Of a stretch of DNA of 64,000 nucleotides, positions 42,429 to 53,100 are shown piece by piece (within the stretch, counting starts at the first letter, position 1; every line of letters begins with the position of its first letter). The translations under genes and the position numbers were made by a program. The notes under the pieces are model-generated. The model was not told the DNA's origin. It saw nothing but the letters and a program-made list of their open reading frames with translations, and made no database searches. Location of the stretch: the NCBI GenBank assembly GCA_949293815.1, contig CASFEZ010000001.1, positions 1 through 64,000 on the forward strand. The letters are read 5' to 3'. This stretch comes from an uncultured Eubacteriales bacterium. GTDB lineage: Bacteria > Bacillota > Clostridia > Oscillospirales > Acutalibacteraceae.

Positions 42429-42460
42429 CTTCGTGGGAAGTTGTCCGGATTTTTCTTTTC
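42421..42460 (+). terminator. Riboswitch-controlled terminator before pflB
   Basis: CTGGGCGACTTC pairs with GAAGTTGTCCGG, allowing G-U pairs, followed by TTTTTCTTTTC. The stem shares bases with the 3' core of the ZTP aptamer, so ligand binding should prevent it forming. Confidence 0.75.
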
Positions 42461-42475
42461 TTGGAGGAATGAAAG

Positions 42476-44704
42476 ATGTTGAAGCAATGGCTGGGCTTTG
42501 CCGGGGGCAATTGGCAAAAGACAATCGATGTGCGTGATTTTATACAGAAAAATGTAACCCCTTATTGGGGCGATGCGTCGTTCCTGAGCGGCGCAACGGT
42601 GCGCACCAAAGAATTATATGCAAAATTGCAGACGCTTTTTGATAAAGAGCGGGAAAAGGGCGGCGTTTTGGATGTGGATACCGAAACCGTATCCTCGCTG
42701 ACCGCCTATCAGCCCGGCTATCTGGACAAGGAGCGGGAGCTGATTGTGGGCTTACAGACCGACGCGCCCTTAAAGCGCGGGGTCAATCCGTTCGGTGGTA
42801 TCCGCATGACCCGGCAGGCCTGCGAGGCGTACGGCTATCATCTCTCGGATAAGGTAGAAGAGGAATTTCGTTACCGCACGACCCACAACGACGGTGTGTT
42901 CCGGGTTTATTCCGACGAAATGCGCCTGGCGCGCAAGGTCGGCGTTTTGACCGGTCTGCCCGATGCCTACGGCCGCGGACGGATTATCGGCGACTACCGG
43001 CGGGTCGCCCTCTACGGCACGGCGCGCCTGATAGAGGAAAAGACGAAAGATAAGACCAAAAACGCCGAAAAAGATATGAATGCCGAAACCATTCAGCTGG
43101 CGGAGGAATTGTACCGCCAAATTGACTTTTTGAAAAAACTGACCGAAATGGCAAAAATGTACGGGTTTGATATCTCCGTACCCGCCGAGAATGCCCGCGA
43201 AGCGATTCAGTGGACCTACTTCGGCTATCTGGCAGCCAATAAGGAGCAGAACGGCGCCGCCATGTCTTTGGGGCGGGTCAGCACCTTTTTGGATATCTAT
43301 ATCCAGCGGGATTTAGAGCGGGGCATTTTGACCGAGGAAAAAGCCCAGGAGCTGATGGACGATTTTGTCATGAAGCTGCGTATGGCGCGGCATTTGCGCA
43401 CACCGGAATATAACGAGCTGTTCGGCGGCGACCCGATGTGGATTACCGAAAGCGTCGGCGGCATGGGCGAGGACGGCAGAACGCTGGTTACCAAAAACAG
43501 CTACCGCGTTTTGCAGACCCTGTATAATATGGGCTCCTCCCCCGAACCGAACCTGACCATCCTCTGGTCGCGGAACCTGCCCGCGCCGTTCAAGGCCTTC
43601 TGCGCCAAAGTATCCTGCGATACCGATTCCATTCAGTACGAAAATGACGATTTGATGCGCCCGGTGTACGGCGATGATTACGGCATTGCCTGCTGCGTGT
43701 CCGCCATGAAAATCGGCAAACAGATGCAGTTTTTCGGCGCAAGGTGCAATCTGCCCAAAATGCTGCTTTTGGCCATCAACGGCGGGGTGGATTCGCTCAG
43801 CGGACTGCGCTTAGGTCCCGCGCTTGAACCCCTTTCCGGCGATCGCCTTCGCTATGAGGAAGTGATTGAGCGGCTGGATATATACCGCGGGTGGCTCTGC
43901 CGGCTGTATGTCAACACCATGAATGTCATTCACTATATGCACGACAAATACGCCTATGAAAAAATTCAAATGGCGCTGCATGATACGGATGTGCACCGTT
44001 TTATGGCGTTCGGCGTGGCGGGGCTTTCGGTATTGGCGGACTCTTTAAGCGCCATCAAATACGCCGAGGTGCGCCCGATTCGGGATGAAAACGGCGTGAT
44101 TGTTGACTTTGAAACCATCGGTGATTTCCCGAAATTCGGCAACGACGACGACCGGGTAGACGCCATCGCCGTGGAGCAGTTTAAGCTCATGTACAAGGAG
44201 CTGTGCAAAACCCCTGCCTATCGGGGGGCGGAGCATACCCTTTCCGCCCTGACCATCACCTCCAATGTGATGTACGGCAAAAAGACCGGCGCCACCCCGG
44301 ACGGCAGAAAGAAGGGCGAGCCCTTTGCCCCGGGCGCGAATCCCATGCACAACCGGGAGCGCAGCGGCGCGCTGGCTTCCTTAAACTCCATTGCCAAGCT
44401 CCCCTATCGCTATGGGCGGGACGGTATTTCCAATACCTTTTCCATTGTGCCCGATACATTGGGCAAAACCGCCGAGGAGCGGGTGGAGAACCTGACGGTG
44501 ATTCTGGACGGTTATTTTTCCAAAATGGCGCACCATATCAATGTCAATGTGCTCGACCGGCAAAAACTGATTGACGCGTTCAACGACCCGACCCTGTACC
44601 CGAACCTGACCATTCGCGTGTCCGGTTACGCGGTCAACTTCCATAAGCTCTCCAAAGAGCAGCAAAAGGAAGTCATCAGCCGCACCTTCCACGAGGCCAT
44701 GTGA
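42476..44704 (+). CDS. pflB: Formate C-acetyltransferase (pyruvate formate-lyase)
   Basis: 742 residues, the usual length. A glycyl radical enzyme that splits pyruvate with CoA into acetyl-CoA and formate without oxygen. The catalytic Cys pair is in IACCVSAM (near residue 407), and the radical Gly is in the C-terminal RVSGYAVNF. An upstream [10 protein letters not shown] also fits the PFL family rather than glycerol dehydratases. GGAGG is 8 bases before the ATG. It is followed directly by its activase. Behind a ZTP riboswitch, its likely purpose here includes supplying formate for purine synthesis. Confidence 0.97.
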   Translation: MLKQWLGFAGGNWQKTIDVRDFIQKNVTPYWGDASFLSGATVRTKELYAKLQTLFDKEREKGGVLDVDTETVSSLTAYQPGYLDKERELIVGLQTDAPLKRGVNPFGGIRMTRQACEAYGYHLSDKVEEEFRYRTTHNDGVFRVYSDEMRLARKVGVLTGLPDAYGRGRIIGDYRRVALYGTARLIEEKTKDKTKNAEKDMNAETIQLAEELYRQIDFLKKLTEMAKMYGFDISVPAENAREAIQWTYFGYLAANKEQNGAAMSLGRVSTFLDIYIQRDLERGILTEEKAQELMDDFVMKLRMARHLRTPEYNELFGGDPMWITESVGGMGEDGRTLVTKNSYRVLQTLYNMGSSPEPNLTILWSRNLPAPFKAFCAKVSCDTDSIQYENDDLMRPVYGDDYGIACCVSAMKIGKQMQFFGARCNLPKMLLLAINGGVDSLSGLRLGPALEPLSGDRLRYEEVIERLDIYRGWLCRLYVNTMNVIHYMHDKYAYEKIQMALHDTDVHRFMAFGVAGLSVLADSLSAIKYAEVRPIRDENGVIVDFETIGDFPKFGNDDDRVDAIAVEQFKLMYKELCKTPAYRGAEHTLSALTITSNVMYGKKTGATPDGRKKGEPFAPGANPMHNRERSGALASLNSIAKLPYRYGRDGISNTFSIVPDTLGKTAEERVENLTVILDGYFSKMAHHINVNVLDRQKLIDAFNDPTLYPNLTIRVSGYAVNFHKLSKEQQKEVISRTFHEAM

Positions 44705-45402
44705 TGCGCGGGCAGGTGCATTCCGTCCAATCTCTGAGCACCGTGGACGGTCCCGGGGTGCGGGCGGTGGTTTTTCTGAACGGCTGCCGGATGCGCTGCG
44801 TCTATTGCCATAATCCCGACACCTGGGATGTACATGGCGGCACCAGCCGGGAGGCGGCGGAGGTATTCGCGCAAATCAAACGCTTTCAGCCCTATTTCGG
44901 CGAAAAAGGCGGTTTGACCGTCAGCGGGGGAGAACCGCTGCTGCAAGCGGATTTTGTGCGGGAGCTGTTCACCCTTTGCAAAGAGAGGGGCATTCATACC
45001 TGTTTGGATACGGCGGGCAGCGTCGGCGGTTCGGCGGTGGAGTCGCTGCTGGCGGTCTGCGATTTATGCCTGCTGGACATTAAATTCACCGATCCGGAAA
45101 GCTACCGACGCTATACCGGCGGCGATTTGGCGGCAACCCTGGCGTTTTTGCGCCTGACAAGGGAGAAAAACATCCCGGTTATCACCCGCCATGTAATAGT
45201 CCCCGGTCTTACGGATACGCCGGATTATATCGCCTCTATCAAAGCGCTGCTGGCGGACTATCCCAATGTACAGCGCTGCGACCTGCTGCCCTTCCGCAAG
45301 CTCTGCGCCGATAAATACCGGCAGCTGCATATTCCTTTCCCGCTGGAAAACACCCCCGAAGCGTCCGATTCCACCATCGCCGCCCTGACGGCTCTGTTAT
45401 AG
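44704..45402 (+). CDS. pflA: Pyruvate formate-lyase activating enzyme
   Basis: 232 residues. A radical SAM enzyme installing the glycyl radical in PFL. The iron-sulfur motif is CRMRCVYC (CxxxCxxC, near residue 29), with SGGEPLLQ and HVIVPGLTD typical of PflA. The ATG at 44704 overlaps the pflB stop (TGATG), indicating translational coupling; a GTG at 44701 is possible. The closest match by function is the pflB-pflA pair of anaerobes. Confidence 0.96.
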   Translation: MRGQVHSVQSLSTVDGPGVRAVVFLNGCRMRCVYCHNPDTWDVHGGTSREAAEVFAQIKRFQPYFGEKGGLTVSGGEPLLQADFVRELFTLCKERGIHTCLDTAGSVGGSAVESLLAVCDLCLLDIKFTDPESYRRYTGGDLAATLAFLRLTREKNIPVITRHVIVPGLTDTPDYIASIKALLADYPNVQRCDLLPFRKLCADKYRQLHIPFPLENTPEASDSTIAALTALL

Positions 45403-45454
45403 GCGGAAAGCCGGTTCAAAAATATGCGTTTTGCGTCAAAAAGGGAGGATAGCG

Positions 45455-45892
45455 ATGCAGCAGTTTACCCCTATTCGGGCGATGCTGCCATCCGATTTGG
45501 AAACGGTGGCAGACATTTGGCTGACGGAAAATAAAAACGCTCATTCGTTTATTCCCGCCGCGTATTGGGAACGCCATCTGGAACCGGTCAAAGCCGCGCT
45601 TTTGCAGGCGGATGTAGCGGTCTGGGAAGACCGGCAGGGCATCGGCGGCTTTGCGGGGATGCAGGGTGACTGGCTGGCAGGTATTTTTGTACGGGCGAGC
45701 CGGCAGTCCTGCGGCATCGGCAAGGCGCTTCTGAACCATTTCAAAGCGCATCGGGCGCAGATTTCCTTGGCTGTCTATCAAAAGAATATGCGTGCCATCC
45801 GCTTTTATCAGCGGGAGGACTTCGCTGTACTTGCCAAGGGCGTTGATGCCGATACCGGAGAAACCGAATATACCATGCGCTGGCAGCGCTGA
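45455..45892 (+). CDS. GNAT-family N-acetyltransferase
   Basis: 145 residues with the GNAT fold. The acetyl-CoA pyrophosphate loop is RQSCGIGKALL (near residue 85), and the C-terminal part has NMRAIRFYQREDF typical of YjaB-like members. Substrate unknown. GGGAGG precedes the ATG at 45455. It follows pflA by 52 bp and ends at a bidirectional terminator. Confidence 0.88.
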   Translation: MQQFTPIRAMLPSDLETVADIWLTENKNAHSFIPAAYWERHLEPVKAALLQADVAVWEDRQGIGGFAGMQGDWLAGIFVRASRQSCGIGKALLNHFKAHRAQISLAVYQKNMRAIRFYQREDFAVLAKGVDADTGETEYTMRWQR

Positions 45893-45957
45893 ATCGACCT
45901 GCTGCCTGCTCGGAAAAAACCGCTTTTTATGGAACAGAAATGCAAAATAGATCAATA

Positions 45958-45994
45958 AAAAATAACCGTCCTCATCCGGGGCGGTTATTTTTCA
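45958..45994. terminator. Bidirectional terminator
   Basis: Stem AAAAATAACCGTCC / GGGCGGTTATTTTT with a 7-base loop, between a + gene and the - gene ending at 46131. The rest of 45893-46130 shows nothing else. Confidence 0.9.
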
Positions 45995-46130
45995 TAGAAA
46001 CGATACAAGATGAAAAGCGCTGCAACAACAGGAACATCATTCATTTCTCATATCAATTCTATCGTATATCAATTGTTTCCTGCTCATCCACTATCAGGGC
46101 ATGGCTTCCCTTCGCAGAACCCAAAGCGGA

Positions 46131-46328
46131 TTATAGCTCGCTATAGGGACAGGCCGCGCAAATTTTTCGCGCCTCTTCGATGTTTTTAACCACCGCAAGC
46201 TCTTTGACGGAGGATACTTTAACATCCCGGCCAAGCGCCATCAACGAATCAAAACACAGATCAATACTTATGATTCGCTGATACACCGGGCAATAATGCG
46301 GGTTTACATAATCCAATCCCTCAGCCAT
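46131..46328 (-). CDS. Small Cys-containing protein of unknown function
   Basis: 65 residues, not recognised. It carries Cys residues in HYCPVYQ, DLCFDS and CAACPY, the last resembling a metal knuckle, and a central helix KELAVVKNIEEARKI. GAGGTG precedes the ATG at 46328 with good spacing; a longer version from further upstream lacks a site. Transcribed alone. Confidence 0.65.
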   Translation of the reverse strand: MAEGLDYVNPHYCPVYQRIISIDLCFDSLMALGRDVKVSSVKELAVVKNIEEARKICAACPYSEL

Positions 46329-46473
46329 ATTGTTCACCTCGAATTTATTATATACCATTTATCCCCGATTGTCAATGCCGCCCCGACCATTGCTTTTGCG
46401 TTGGTAAAAAGCGCTCGATGCGGCAAATGGTCGCCTGTTATGAGAATTTAGCGCCTGATATGAGTATAAAGTA

Positions 46474-46503
46474 TTGACAGCGTAGATATAATAGTTGTAT
46501 AAT
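46474..46503 (+). promoter_or_regulatory. Promoter of the toxin-antitoxin pair
   Basis: TTGACA and TATAAT with an 18-bp spacer, 24 bp before the antitoxin start. The AT-rich TATAATAGTTGTATAAT around the -10 could be the autoregulatory operator. Confidence 0.75.
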
Positions 46504-46526
46504 AAAAATAGAAAGGCGGTGTTGTT

Positions 46527-46799
46527 ATGGCAGCTGTAAGCACGAATATTAAGATTGACCCAAAGCTGAAAAAGGAAGCGCAGGAGCTGTTTGAAAGCCT
46601 TGGCTTGAACCTGAGTGCGGCAATCAATATGTTTTTGCGCCAGTCAGTACGGGAACAGGCGATTCCGTTTCGTGTCGGAAACCCTCTGCCAAACCAGGAA
46701 ACGCGCAGAGCCATCGAGGAAGCCAGGGAGGGAATCGGCCTGAGCCGCGGGTTTTCCTCTGTTTCCGAATTGATGGAGGATTTAAATGCTGACGATTAA
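46527..46799 (+). CDS. dinJ: RelB/DinJ-family antitoxin
   Basis: 90 residues. The N-terminal ribbon-helix-helix (NIKIDPKLKKEAQELFESLG, NLSAAINMFLRQ) is characteristic of RelB/DinJ DNA-binding antitoxins. The C-terminal part should wrap the toxin. GAAAGGCGG precedes the ATG. The last 14 bases overlap the toxin gene, so the two are translationally coupled and probably repress their own promoter. Confidence 0.93.
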   Translation: MAAVSTNIKIDPKLKKEAQELFESLGLNLSAAINMFLRQSVREQAIPFRVGNPLPNQETRRAIEEAREGIGLSRGFSSVSELMEDLNADD

Positions 46800-47058
46800 A
46801 TATCAAACGGCTTTCAAAAAAGACTACAAGCGTATCTGCAAGCGCGGATATGATATAAAGCGGCTCGAAACGGTAATCGGTCTGCTGGCCGAGGGGAAAC
46901 CATTGCCCGCAGGATACCGAGATCATGACTTGGGCGGCAATTATAAGGGCTGCCGGGAATGTCATATAACCCCGGACTGGCTGCTCATATATGAGGTTGT
47001 GGAAGAGGAACTGCTTTTATATCTGATGCGAACTGGTACGCACAGCGACTTGTTTTAA
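46786..47058 (+). CDS. yafQ: YafQ-family mRNA interferase toxin
   Basis: 90 residues of the RelE/YafQ fold. Residues matching the YafQ active site are present: His in RDHDL, HITPDW with catalytic His, Asp and Trp, and the C-terminal GTHSDLF with His and Phe. Expected to cut mRNA on the ribosome when not bound by DinJ. No truncation is seen. A terminator follows within 10 bp. Confidence 0.94.
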   Translation: MLTIKYQTAFKKDYKRICKRGYDIKRLETVIGLLAEGKPLPAGYRDHDLGGNYKGCRECHITPDWLLIYEVVEEELLLYLMRTGTHSDLF

Positions 47059-47063
47059 GGAAA

Positions 47064-47107
47064 AACGGCACAGATTGCCCCAATCGGCGGGCTGTGCCGT
47101 TGTTTTT
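47064..47107 (+). terminator. Terminator after the toxin gene
   Basis: Stem AACGGCACAG / CTGTGCCGTT, 18-base loop, then GTTTTTC. Confidence 0.85.
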
Positions 47108-47171
47108 CGGCCTTTTCCACAAGGCCGCCGCCGGAAAAGCGCGGTATCGGCGGGAAAATTTTGAATACCTC

Positions 47172-47200
47172 TTGACAAAAAAACCGCGGTAAGATATAAT
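47172..47200 (+). promoter_or_regulatory. Promoter of the tRNA genes
   Basis: Near-perfect sigma-A promoter: TTGACA and TATAAT with a 17-bp spacer, about 37 bp upstream of tRNA-His. Confidence 0.88.
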
Positions 47201-47237
47201 ACATAAAGCGCTATGCGTAAGCTAGGTCGTCAGTATG

Positions 47238-47314
47238 GTGGGTATAGCTCAGTTGGTTAGAGCGCCAGGTTGTGGCCCTGGAGGCCATCGGTTCGAATCC
47301 GATTATCCACCCCA
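47238..47314 (+). tRNA. tRNA-His (GTG)
   Basis: Full cloverleaf: acceptor GTGGGTA / TATCCAC, D-loop with GGTTAGAGC, anticodon GTG in TTGTGGC, T-loop GGTTCGAATCC, and an encoded CCA end. Discriminator C73 and a G at 47237 (the -1 position) are the identity marks of tRNA-His. Confidence 0.97.
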
Positions 47315-47320
47315 GTTTTT

Positions 47321-47350
47321 AACGCAATCGAATACGGTTGCGTTATTTTT
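47321..47350 (+). terminator. Weak terminator between the tRNAs
   Basis: Stem AACGCAA / TTGCGTT followed by ATTTTTC. May only partly stop transcription, since no separate promoter for tRNA-Gln is evident. Confidence 0.6.
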
Positions 47351-47409
47351 CTAAAAGGATGTTTTATCCTCTGCCAATCCTTTTCGAAAAGATGCGCAGC
47401 GCATCGTAT

Positions 47410-47484
47410 TGGGATGTAGCCAAGCGGTAAGGCAACGGACTTTGACTCCGTCATGCGTGGGTTCAAATCCCGCCATCCCAGCCA
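47410..47484 (+). tRNA. tRNA-Gln (TTG)
   Basis: Acceptor TGGGATG / CATCCCA, anticodon TTG in CTTTGAC, T-loop GGTTCAAATCC, discriminator G and encoded CCA. The folded length of 75 bases is normal. Confidence 0.97.
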
Positions 47485-47485
47485 A

Positions 47486-47528
47486 ACAGCCCCATTTGCT
47501 GAAAAACAAATGGGGCTGTGTTTTTTGT
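47486..47528 (+). terminator. Terminator of the tRNA unit
   Basis: 13-bp stem (ACAGCCCCATTTG / CAAATGGGGCTGT) followed by GTTTTTTGTTTT. A second hairpin with T-run (47556-47599) lies just downstream. Confidence 0.92.
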
Positions 47529-47602
47529 TTTATCTGTTGACAGAAACACAGATGAATGCCGGGCTTTATGTGTAATGAAAGCCGGCATCTCGTTTTTTTA
47601 TT

Positions 47603-48304
47603 TTATACTTTCCGAATAATGCAAACCGGGGTTTGCTGGCTGCCCTGACCTAAGGGGTTGTCGGCGAAGATTTCCTTGCACATTTCAATGCTGATGGTAT
47701 CGTCGCTTCTGCCCAAAATCTCCCGACCGATGTCGTTGGCGTCCATAATGACCACATCGCAGCCGGTGTGTTTTTTCAGCTCCCGGGCAACTTTATCGGG
47801 GTCCTTGGGGGCAAGCTTGGCGCAATGGTTATAGGGCGGAATCGTGCAATCGCAGGGACCGTCAATGGCGCGGGCGCCGGTGCCGGCAATTTTGTAGAAC
47901 ACACCCCGAATGCCAAAGGGCTTGGTAACCGCCGAGCAGAACGCGGCGAACAAAATTTTCGCCTTGCCCACATCCCGCAGCGCCAGTTCCATGGTTTCCG
48001 GCATACCGAGTCCGATGCCGTAGGGGGATTTATAAACAAATTTGCTCAAAAAGGTCGCCAGCTTCGAGGGGTGAATATCGTCAATATCAAAGGCTCTGCC
48101 TTGGCTGATGGCAATGATTTTTTCGCTGATGAAAATCATATCCCCCTTTTGCACATAGGGCATGGCGCTGTCATCCAGAATGGCGGGGATGCTGTCCCCC
48201 GACTCCACCAGCTTGGTTTTTACCGGATAGCGGGCAAAATCGCCGAAAGAGGTCTTAATAACCAAATCCTTCCCCGGGTTGGGCGTAAGCGCAGACATAT
48301 CCAT
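47603..48304 (-). CDS. CofE-like F420-0:gamma-glutamyl ligase family protein
   Basis: 233 residues resembling the coenzyme F420:L-glutamate ligase family, with ISEKIIAISQGR, GIGLGMPETMELALRD, GTGARAIDGPCDCT and VVIMDANDIGREILG motifs. Classical CofE adds glutamate to F420-0 using GTP. No other F420 gene is in this window and most Clostridia do not make F420, so the real substrate may differ. The ATG at 48304 is preferred; a TTG at 48328 or 48310 is possible. Confidence 0.8.
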   Translation of the reverse strand: MDMSALTPNPGKDLVIKTSFGDFARYPVKTKLVESGDSIPAILDDSAMPYVQKGDMIFISEKIIAISQGRAFDIDDIHPSKLATFLSKFVYKSPYGIGLGMPETMELALRDVGKAKILFAAFCSAVTKPFGIRGVFYKIAGTGARAIDGPCDCTIPPYNHCAKLAPKDPDKVARELKKHTGCDVVIMDANDIGREILGRSDDTISIEMCKEIFADNPLGQGSQQTPVCIIRKV

Positions 48305-48395
48305 ACGCAAAAATTCCTTTCTATTCAAATCAAAACTCTCTGTTTATCATACAACGGATTCGCCGGTTTTGCAACCGTTGTTTGGTGAAAAATTG

Positions 48396-48422
48396 AAAAA
48401 GCGGAAAGGCACTCCGCTTTTT
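48396..48422 (-). terminator. Terminator at the end of the purine operon
   Basis: Stem AAAAAGCGGA / TCCGCTTTTT with a 7-base loop; T-run on the - strand. It lies 30 bp after the fhs stop. Confidence 0.85.
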
Positions 48423-48451
48423 CGTGTCGTTTTTGATATGCTTTTCTTTTT

Positions 48452-50119
48452 TTAAAATAGCCCGCTTATCACGCCGTTTTCGTCTACATCAATGCGCTCG
48501 GCTGCGGGGCTTTTCGGCAGACCGGGCATGGTCATAATATCTCCGGTCAGCGCCACCACAAAACCCGCGCCGGCGGAAATTTTCAGGCTGCGGACGGTGA
48601 CGGTAAAGTCCTCCGGCGCGCCCAAAAGGGTTGGGTCGTCGGAAAAGCTGTATTGGGTTTTGGCAATGCACACCGGCAAATGACCGTATCCCAGTTCCTC
48701 GAGCCGCTGCGCCTGTTTTTTGGCGGCGGGGGTCAAAGAGGCGCCCTTGCCGTGATAAATGCGTTTGACAATCGTATCTATTTTTTCCTCAATGCTGCCG
48801 TCCAAATCATAGCTGAAAGCAAAATCGTTTGCCTGCCCGCAAAGGGAAACCACTTCCCGCGCCAGCGCTTCGCCGCCTTTGCCGCCCTGGGCCCATACGG
48901 TAGACAGCACGGTGTTCACGCCCAGCGCGCGGCATTTTTCCATAATCGCCTGAATTTCCCGGTCGGTATCCGTGGGGAACCGGTTCACAGCGACTACGGC
49001 GGGCAGATGATAGACCTCTGTAATATTTTTCAGGTGCCGCAAAAGGTTCGGAATGCCCTTTTCCAGCGCGGTCAAATCCTCACGGTTTAACTCTTCTTTG
49101 GCAAGACCGCCGTGCATTTTCAAAGCGCGTACCGTTGCCACCAGCACCACCGCGTCCGGCTTCAGGTTCGCCATGCGGCATTTAATGTCCAAAAACTTCT
49201 CCGCGCCCAAATCCGCGCCGAAGCCCGCTTCGGTCACCACATAGTCCCCGAGCTTCAGGGCGGTTTTGGTGGCAATCACCGAGTTGCAGCCGTGGGCGAT
49301 ATTGGCAAAGGGACCGCCGTGTACCAGCGCGGGGGTGCCCTCCAGCGTCTGCACCAGATTCGGTTTTAACGCGTCTTTCAAGAGGGCGGTCATTGCCCCT
49401 GCCGCTTTCAAATCCGACGCGGTAACCGGTGCGCCCTCATAGGTATAGCCCACAATGATGCGCCCCAGCCGCGCTTTTAAGTCGGCAAGGGAATCCGCCA
49501 GGCACAGCACCGCCATAATTTCCGAGGCGACGGTGATGTCGTAGCCGTCCTCGCGGGGTACGCCGTTGACCCTGCCGCCGAGACCGTCCACCACATACCG
49601 CAGCTGCCGGTCGTTCATATCCACACAGCGTTTCCAGGTGATGCTTTTCGGGTCAATCTGAAGGGCGTTGCCCTGATAGATATGGTTGTCGAGCATGGCA
49701 GCCAGCAGGTTGTTCGCCGCGCCAATGGCGTGGAAATCGCCGGTAAAGTGCAGGTTGATGTCCTCCATGGGCACCACCTGCGCCCAGCCGCCGCCGGCCG
49801 CGCCTCCCTTAATGCCGAAGACCGGTCCCAGAGATGGCTCCCGCAGGGCGACAACCACCTGTTTGCCGATACGCGAAAGCCCGTCCGCAAGACCGATGGT
49901 GGTGGTCGTTTTGCCCTCCCCGGCGGGGGTGGGGGTAATGGCGGTCACCAGAATCAGCTTGCCGTCCGGCTTACTGCTTCCCGGCAGCCGGTCAAAGGGA
50001 ATCTTTGCTTTGTATTTGCCGTATAATTCCAAATCGTCTTCCGATATATTTATTTTTCTGGCAATGTCAGTGATTTTCTGCATGGGTACGCTTTGGGCAA
50101 TTTCAATATCGGTCATCAT
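48452..50119 (-). CDS. fhs: Formate--tetrahydrofolate ligase
   Basis: About 555 residues, full length. Makes 10-formyl-THF from formate, THF and ATP. The ATP loop [40 protein letters not shown] and [14 protein letters not shown] are diagnostic. Start: two in-frame ATG codons (50119 and 50116) and a TTG at 50122 follow GGAGGGG. As last gene of the purine operon it supplies the formyl donor for PurN and PurH, with formate from the PFL encoded nearby. Confidence 0.97.
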   Translation of the reverse strand: MMTDIEIAQSVPMQKITDIARKINISEDDLELYGKYKAKIPFDRLPGSSKPDGKLILVTAITPTPAGEGKTTTTIGLADGLSRIGKQVVVALREPSLGPVFGIKGGAAGGGWAQVVPMEDINLHFTGDFHAIGAANNLLAAMLDNHIYQGNALQIDPKSITWKRCVDMNDRQLRYVVDGLGGRVNGVPREDGYDITVASEIMAVLCLADSLADLKARLGRIIVGYTYEGAPVTASDLKAAGAMTALLKDALKPNLVQTLEGTPALVHGGPFANIAHGCNSVIATKTALKLGDYVVTEAGFGADLGAEKFLDIKCRMANLKPDAVVLVATVRALKMHGGLAKEELNREDLTALEKGIPNLLRHLKNITEVYHLPAVVAVNRFPTDTDREIQAIMEKCRALGVNTVLSTVWAQGGKGGEALAREVVSLCGQANDFAFSYDLDGSIEEKIDTIVKRIYHGKGASLTPAAKKQAQRLEELGYGHLPVCIAKTQYSFSDDPTLLGAPEDFTVTVRSLKISAGAGFVVALTGDIMTMPGLPKSPAAERIDVDENGVISGLF

Positions 50120-50144
50120 CAAAACCCCTCCTGCTCTTTATATT

Positions 50145-53100
50145 TTATAATTTGAAATAATTTACCGCAGAAGCAAACAGATGCATATCGTAATCGCCGG
50201 GAACATTCCGGTAAAGTCCCTCGTTCCAGCGCTCGGTATGACCCATTTTGCCGAACACCCTGCCGTCCGGGGAGGTGATGCCCTCGATGGCATAGGCGGA
50301 ATTGTTGGGGTTGTAGCGAATATCCGCGCTGACATTGCCGGTCAAATCCACATACTGGGTGGCAATCTGTCCGTTTTCGGCAAGCGCGCGAATCACGCTG
50401 TCCGGCGCGTAGAACCGCCCCTCGCCGTGGGAGATGGGCACCGCATAGATTTCGTCGGGCTTCGTAGCGCTGAACCAGGGGGACAGGTTGGACGCTATAC
50501 GCACCCGTACAATTTTGGACTGGTGGCGACCAATGGTATTAAAGGTCAGGGTCGGGTCGTTTTCGGTACTTTCGGTAATTTTGCCGTAAGGCACCAGACC
50601 CAGCTTAATCAGCGCCTGGAAGCCGTTGCAAATACCGCCCATCAGTCCGTCCCGCTTCTCCAACAGGTCGGTTACGCCCTCGGTAATGGCAGCGTTGCGG
50701 AAAAACGCGGTGATAAATTTGCCCGAACCATCCGGCTCATCGCCGCCGGAAAAGCCGCCGGGAATAAATACAATCTGCGCCTGTTGCAGCTTTTCGGCAA
50801 AGGCGGCAACGCTTTCGCCAACGCCCGCCGCGCTCAGGTTGTTGATTACAAAAATATCCGTATCCGCGCCCGCGTCCGCAAAGGCTTTCGCGGTGTCATA
50901 TTCGCAGTTGGTGCCCGGGAACACGGGAATGAGCACCTTCGGTTTCGCGATTTTTATCGCGGGGGCGCAGCGCTTCTCGGCGGTATAGGTAAAGGCGCGT
51001 ACGGCGTTGTCCTTTTTCTGGTCGATGAAATAGCTGTAAATGCCGTTCAGCTTCTCTTCGTACGGTTCCAAAAGGCTGTCGAGGGTCAGCTCCTCGGAGC
51101 GGTAGGTAATGCAGCCGTCGTCGGTGGTTTCGCCGATGTACAGACCGCCTTCAATGTCGTCGGAAAGCTCAATCAGGAACGAGCCGTAGCGGTAGCGGAA
51201 AATATCCGCAAGTGTCAAATTGGAATCAAAATGCGCGCCCACGCCGTTGCCGATGGCCATTTTGAATACCGCTTCGGCAATACCGCCCTCGCCGGGGGTA
51301 TAGACCGCCGCCGCCTTCCCCTCGCGGATGGTGCGGGTGACGGTATCGAACACCGAAAGCAGCGACGAGACAACCGGCAGACCGTTTTCGTCATAGTCCG
51401 GCTCCAGCAGCACCAGCTTGTTATGGGGCTTTTTAAATTCCGGACTGATAACATCGGAAATCTTGCCGGTGGTCACCGCAAAGGAAACCAGCGTAGGCGG
51501 TACATCCAGCTGTTCAAAGCTGCCGCTCATGGAGTCCTTGCCGCCGATGGCGCCAATCCCCAAATCCAGCTGCGCCTGGAACGCGCCCAAAAGCGCCGCC
51601 AAAGGCTGTCCCCAGCGTTTGCCGTCCTTGCCCGGTCGCTCAAAATATTCCTGGAAGGTCAAATACACATCGGAAAAGTCTGCGCCGGTGGCAATCAGCT
51701 TGCAAACCGATTCCACCACCGCCAGATACGCCCCGTGGTAGGGGCTTTTTTCGGTGATAAAGGGGTTATAGCCCCAGGACATAAAGGAAACATCCTCGGT
51801 GTGCTTTTTCTCGCAGGAAATTTTATGCACCATCGCCTGAATCGGGGTCTGCTGGTACTTGCCGCCGAAGGGCATGAGCACCGTGCCCGCGCCGATGGTG
51901 GAATCGAACCGCTCGGACAGTCCTTTTTTGGAGCAGATATTCAGGTCGGCAACCAGTTTTGTATATTCTTCGGTGAAATCCTCGCCGACGGTTTTTGCAA
52001 AGGGCTTTGGCGCTTCGGGGGTGATGTCAATATGCTTTTCCGCGCCGTTGCTATTGAGGAATTCGCGGGAAATATCCACAATCGCCTTGCCGTTCCAAGT
52101 CATGGTCAGGCGGGGTTCCGCCTTGACCCTGGCTACGATGGTGGCTTCCAGATTTTCCTGTTTTGCCAGACGGCAGAAGCTTTCCGCGTCCTCGGGGGCT
52201 ACGACCACCGCCATGCGCTCCTGGGATTCGCTGATGGCAAGCTCGGTACCGTCCAGCCCTTCGTATTTTTTCGGCACGGCATTTAAGTCAATATCCAGCC
52301 CGTCCGCAAGCTCCCCGATGGCCACGGATACGCCGCCCGCGCCGAAGTCGTTGCAGCGTTTGATCAAAAGGGATGCGTCCTTATTGCGGAACAGCCGCTG
52401 GAGCTTGCGCTCCTCGGGGGCATTGCCCTTCTGTACCTCTGCGCCGCAGGACTCCAGGGATTGCAGGGTATGGGATTTGGAGGAGCCGGTGGCGCCGCCG
52501 CAGCCGTCCCGACCGGTTCTGCCGCCCAGAAGAATGACCACATCCCCGGGTTCGGGGCGCTCCCGGCGAACATTTTCCGCAGGCGCTGCCGCGATAACCG
52601 CGCCAATCTCCATGCGCTTTGCCGTATAGCCCGGATGATAAATTTCATCCACAATCCCCGTCGCCAAGCCAATCTGGTTGCCGTAGGAGCTGTAGCCAGC
52701 GGCGGCGGTGGTTACAATTTTACGCTGGGGGAGTTTGCCGGCAATGGTATCTTCTACCGGTGTCAGCGGGTCGCCCGCGCCGGTCACGCGCATGGCGGCA
52801 TATACATAGGCTCTGCCGGAGAGCGGGTCGCGAATCGCGCCGCCGATACAGGTGGCAGCGCCGCCGAACGGTTCAATCTCGGTGGGATGGTTGTGGGTCT
52901 CATTCTTAAACAGCAGCAGCCAGGGCTCTTTTTTGCCGTCTGCCTCAATTTCCATCTTGACCGTGCAGGCGTTGATTTCCTCGGATTCATCGAGTTTTTC
53001 CAGCTTGCCCTCTTTTTTTAAGTATTTGACCGCCAGGGTGGCAATATCCATTAAGTTCATGGGCTTGGTTCGCCCAAGCTCCTTGCGGATATTGACATAG

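Noticed and set aside
46474-47058. Remnant of a mobile island around the toxin-antitoxin pair and tRNA genes
   Set aside because: The tRNAs are intact, but I found no integrase, direct repeat of a tRNA 3' end or phage gene.
50181-52286. A 701-codon open frame on the + strand inside purL
   Set aside because: It lies opposite a certain purL and its translation shows no family motif.
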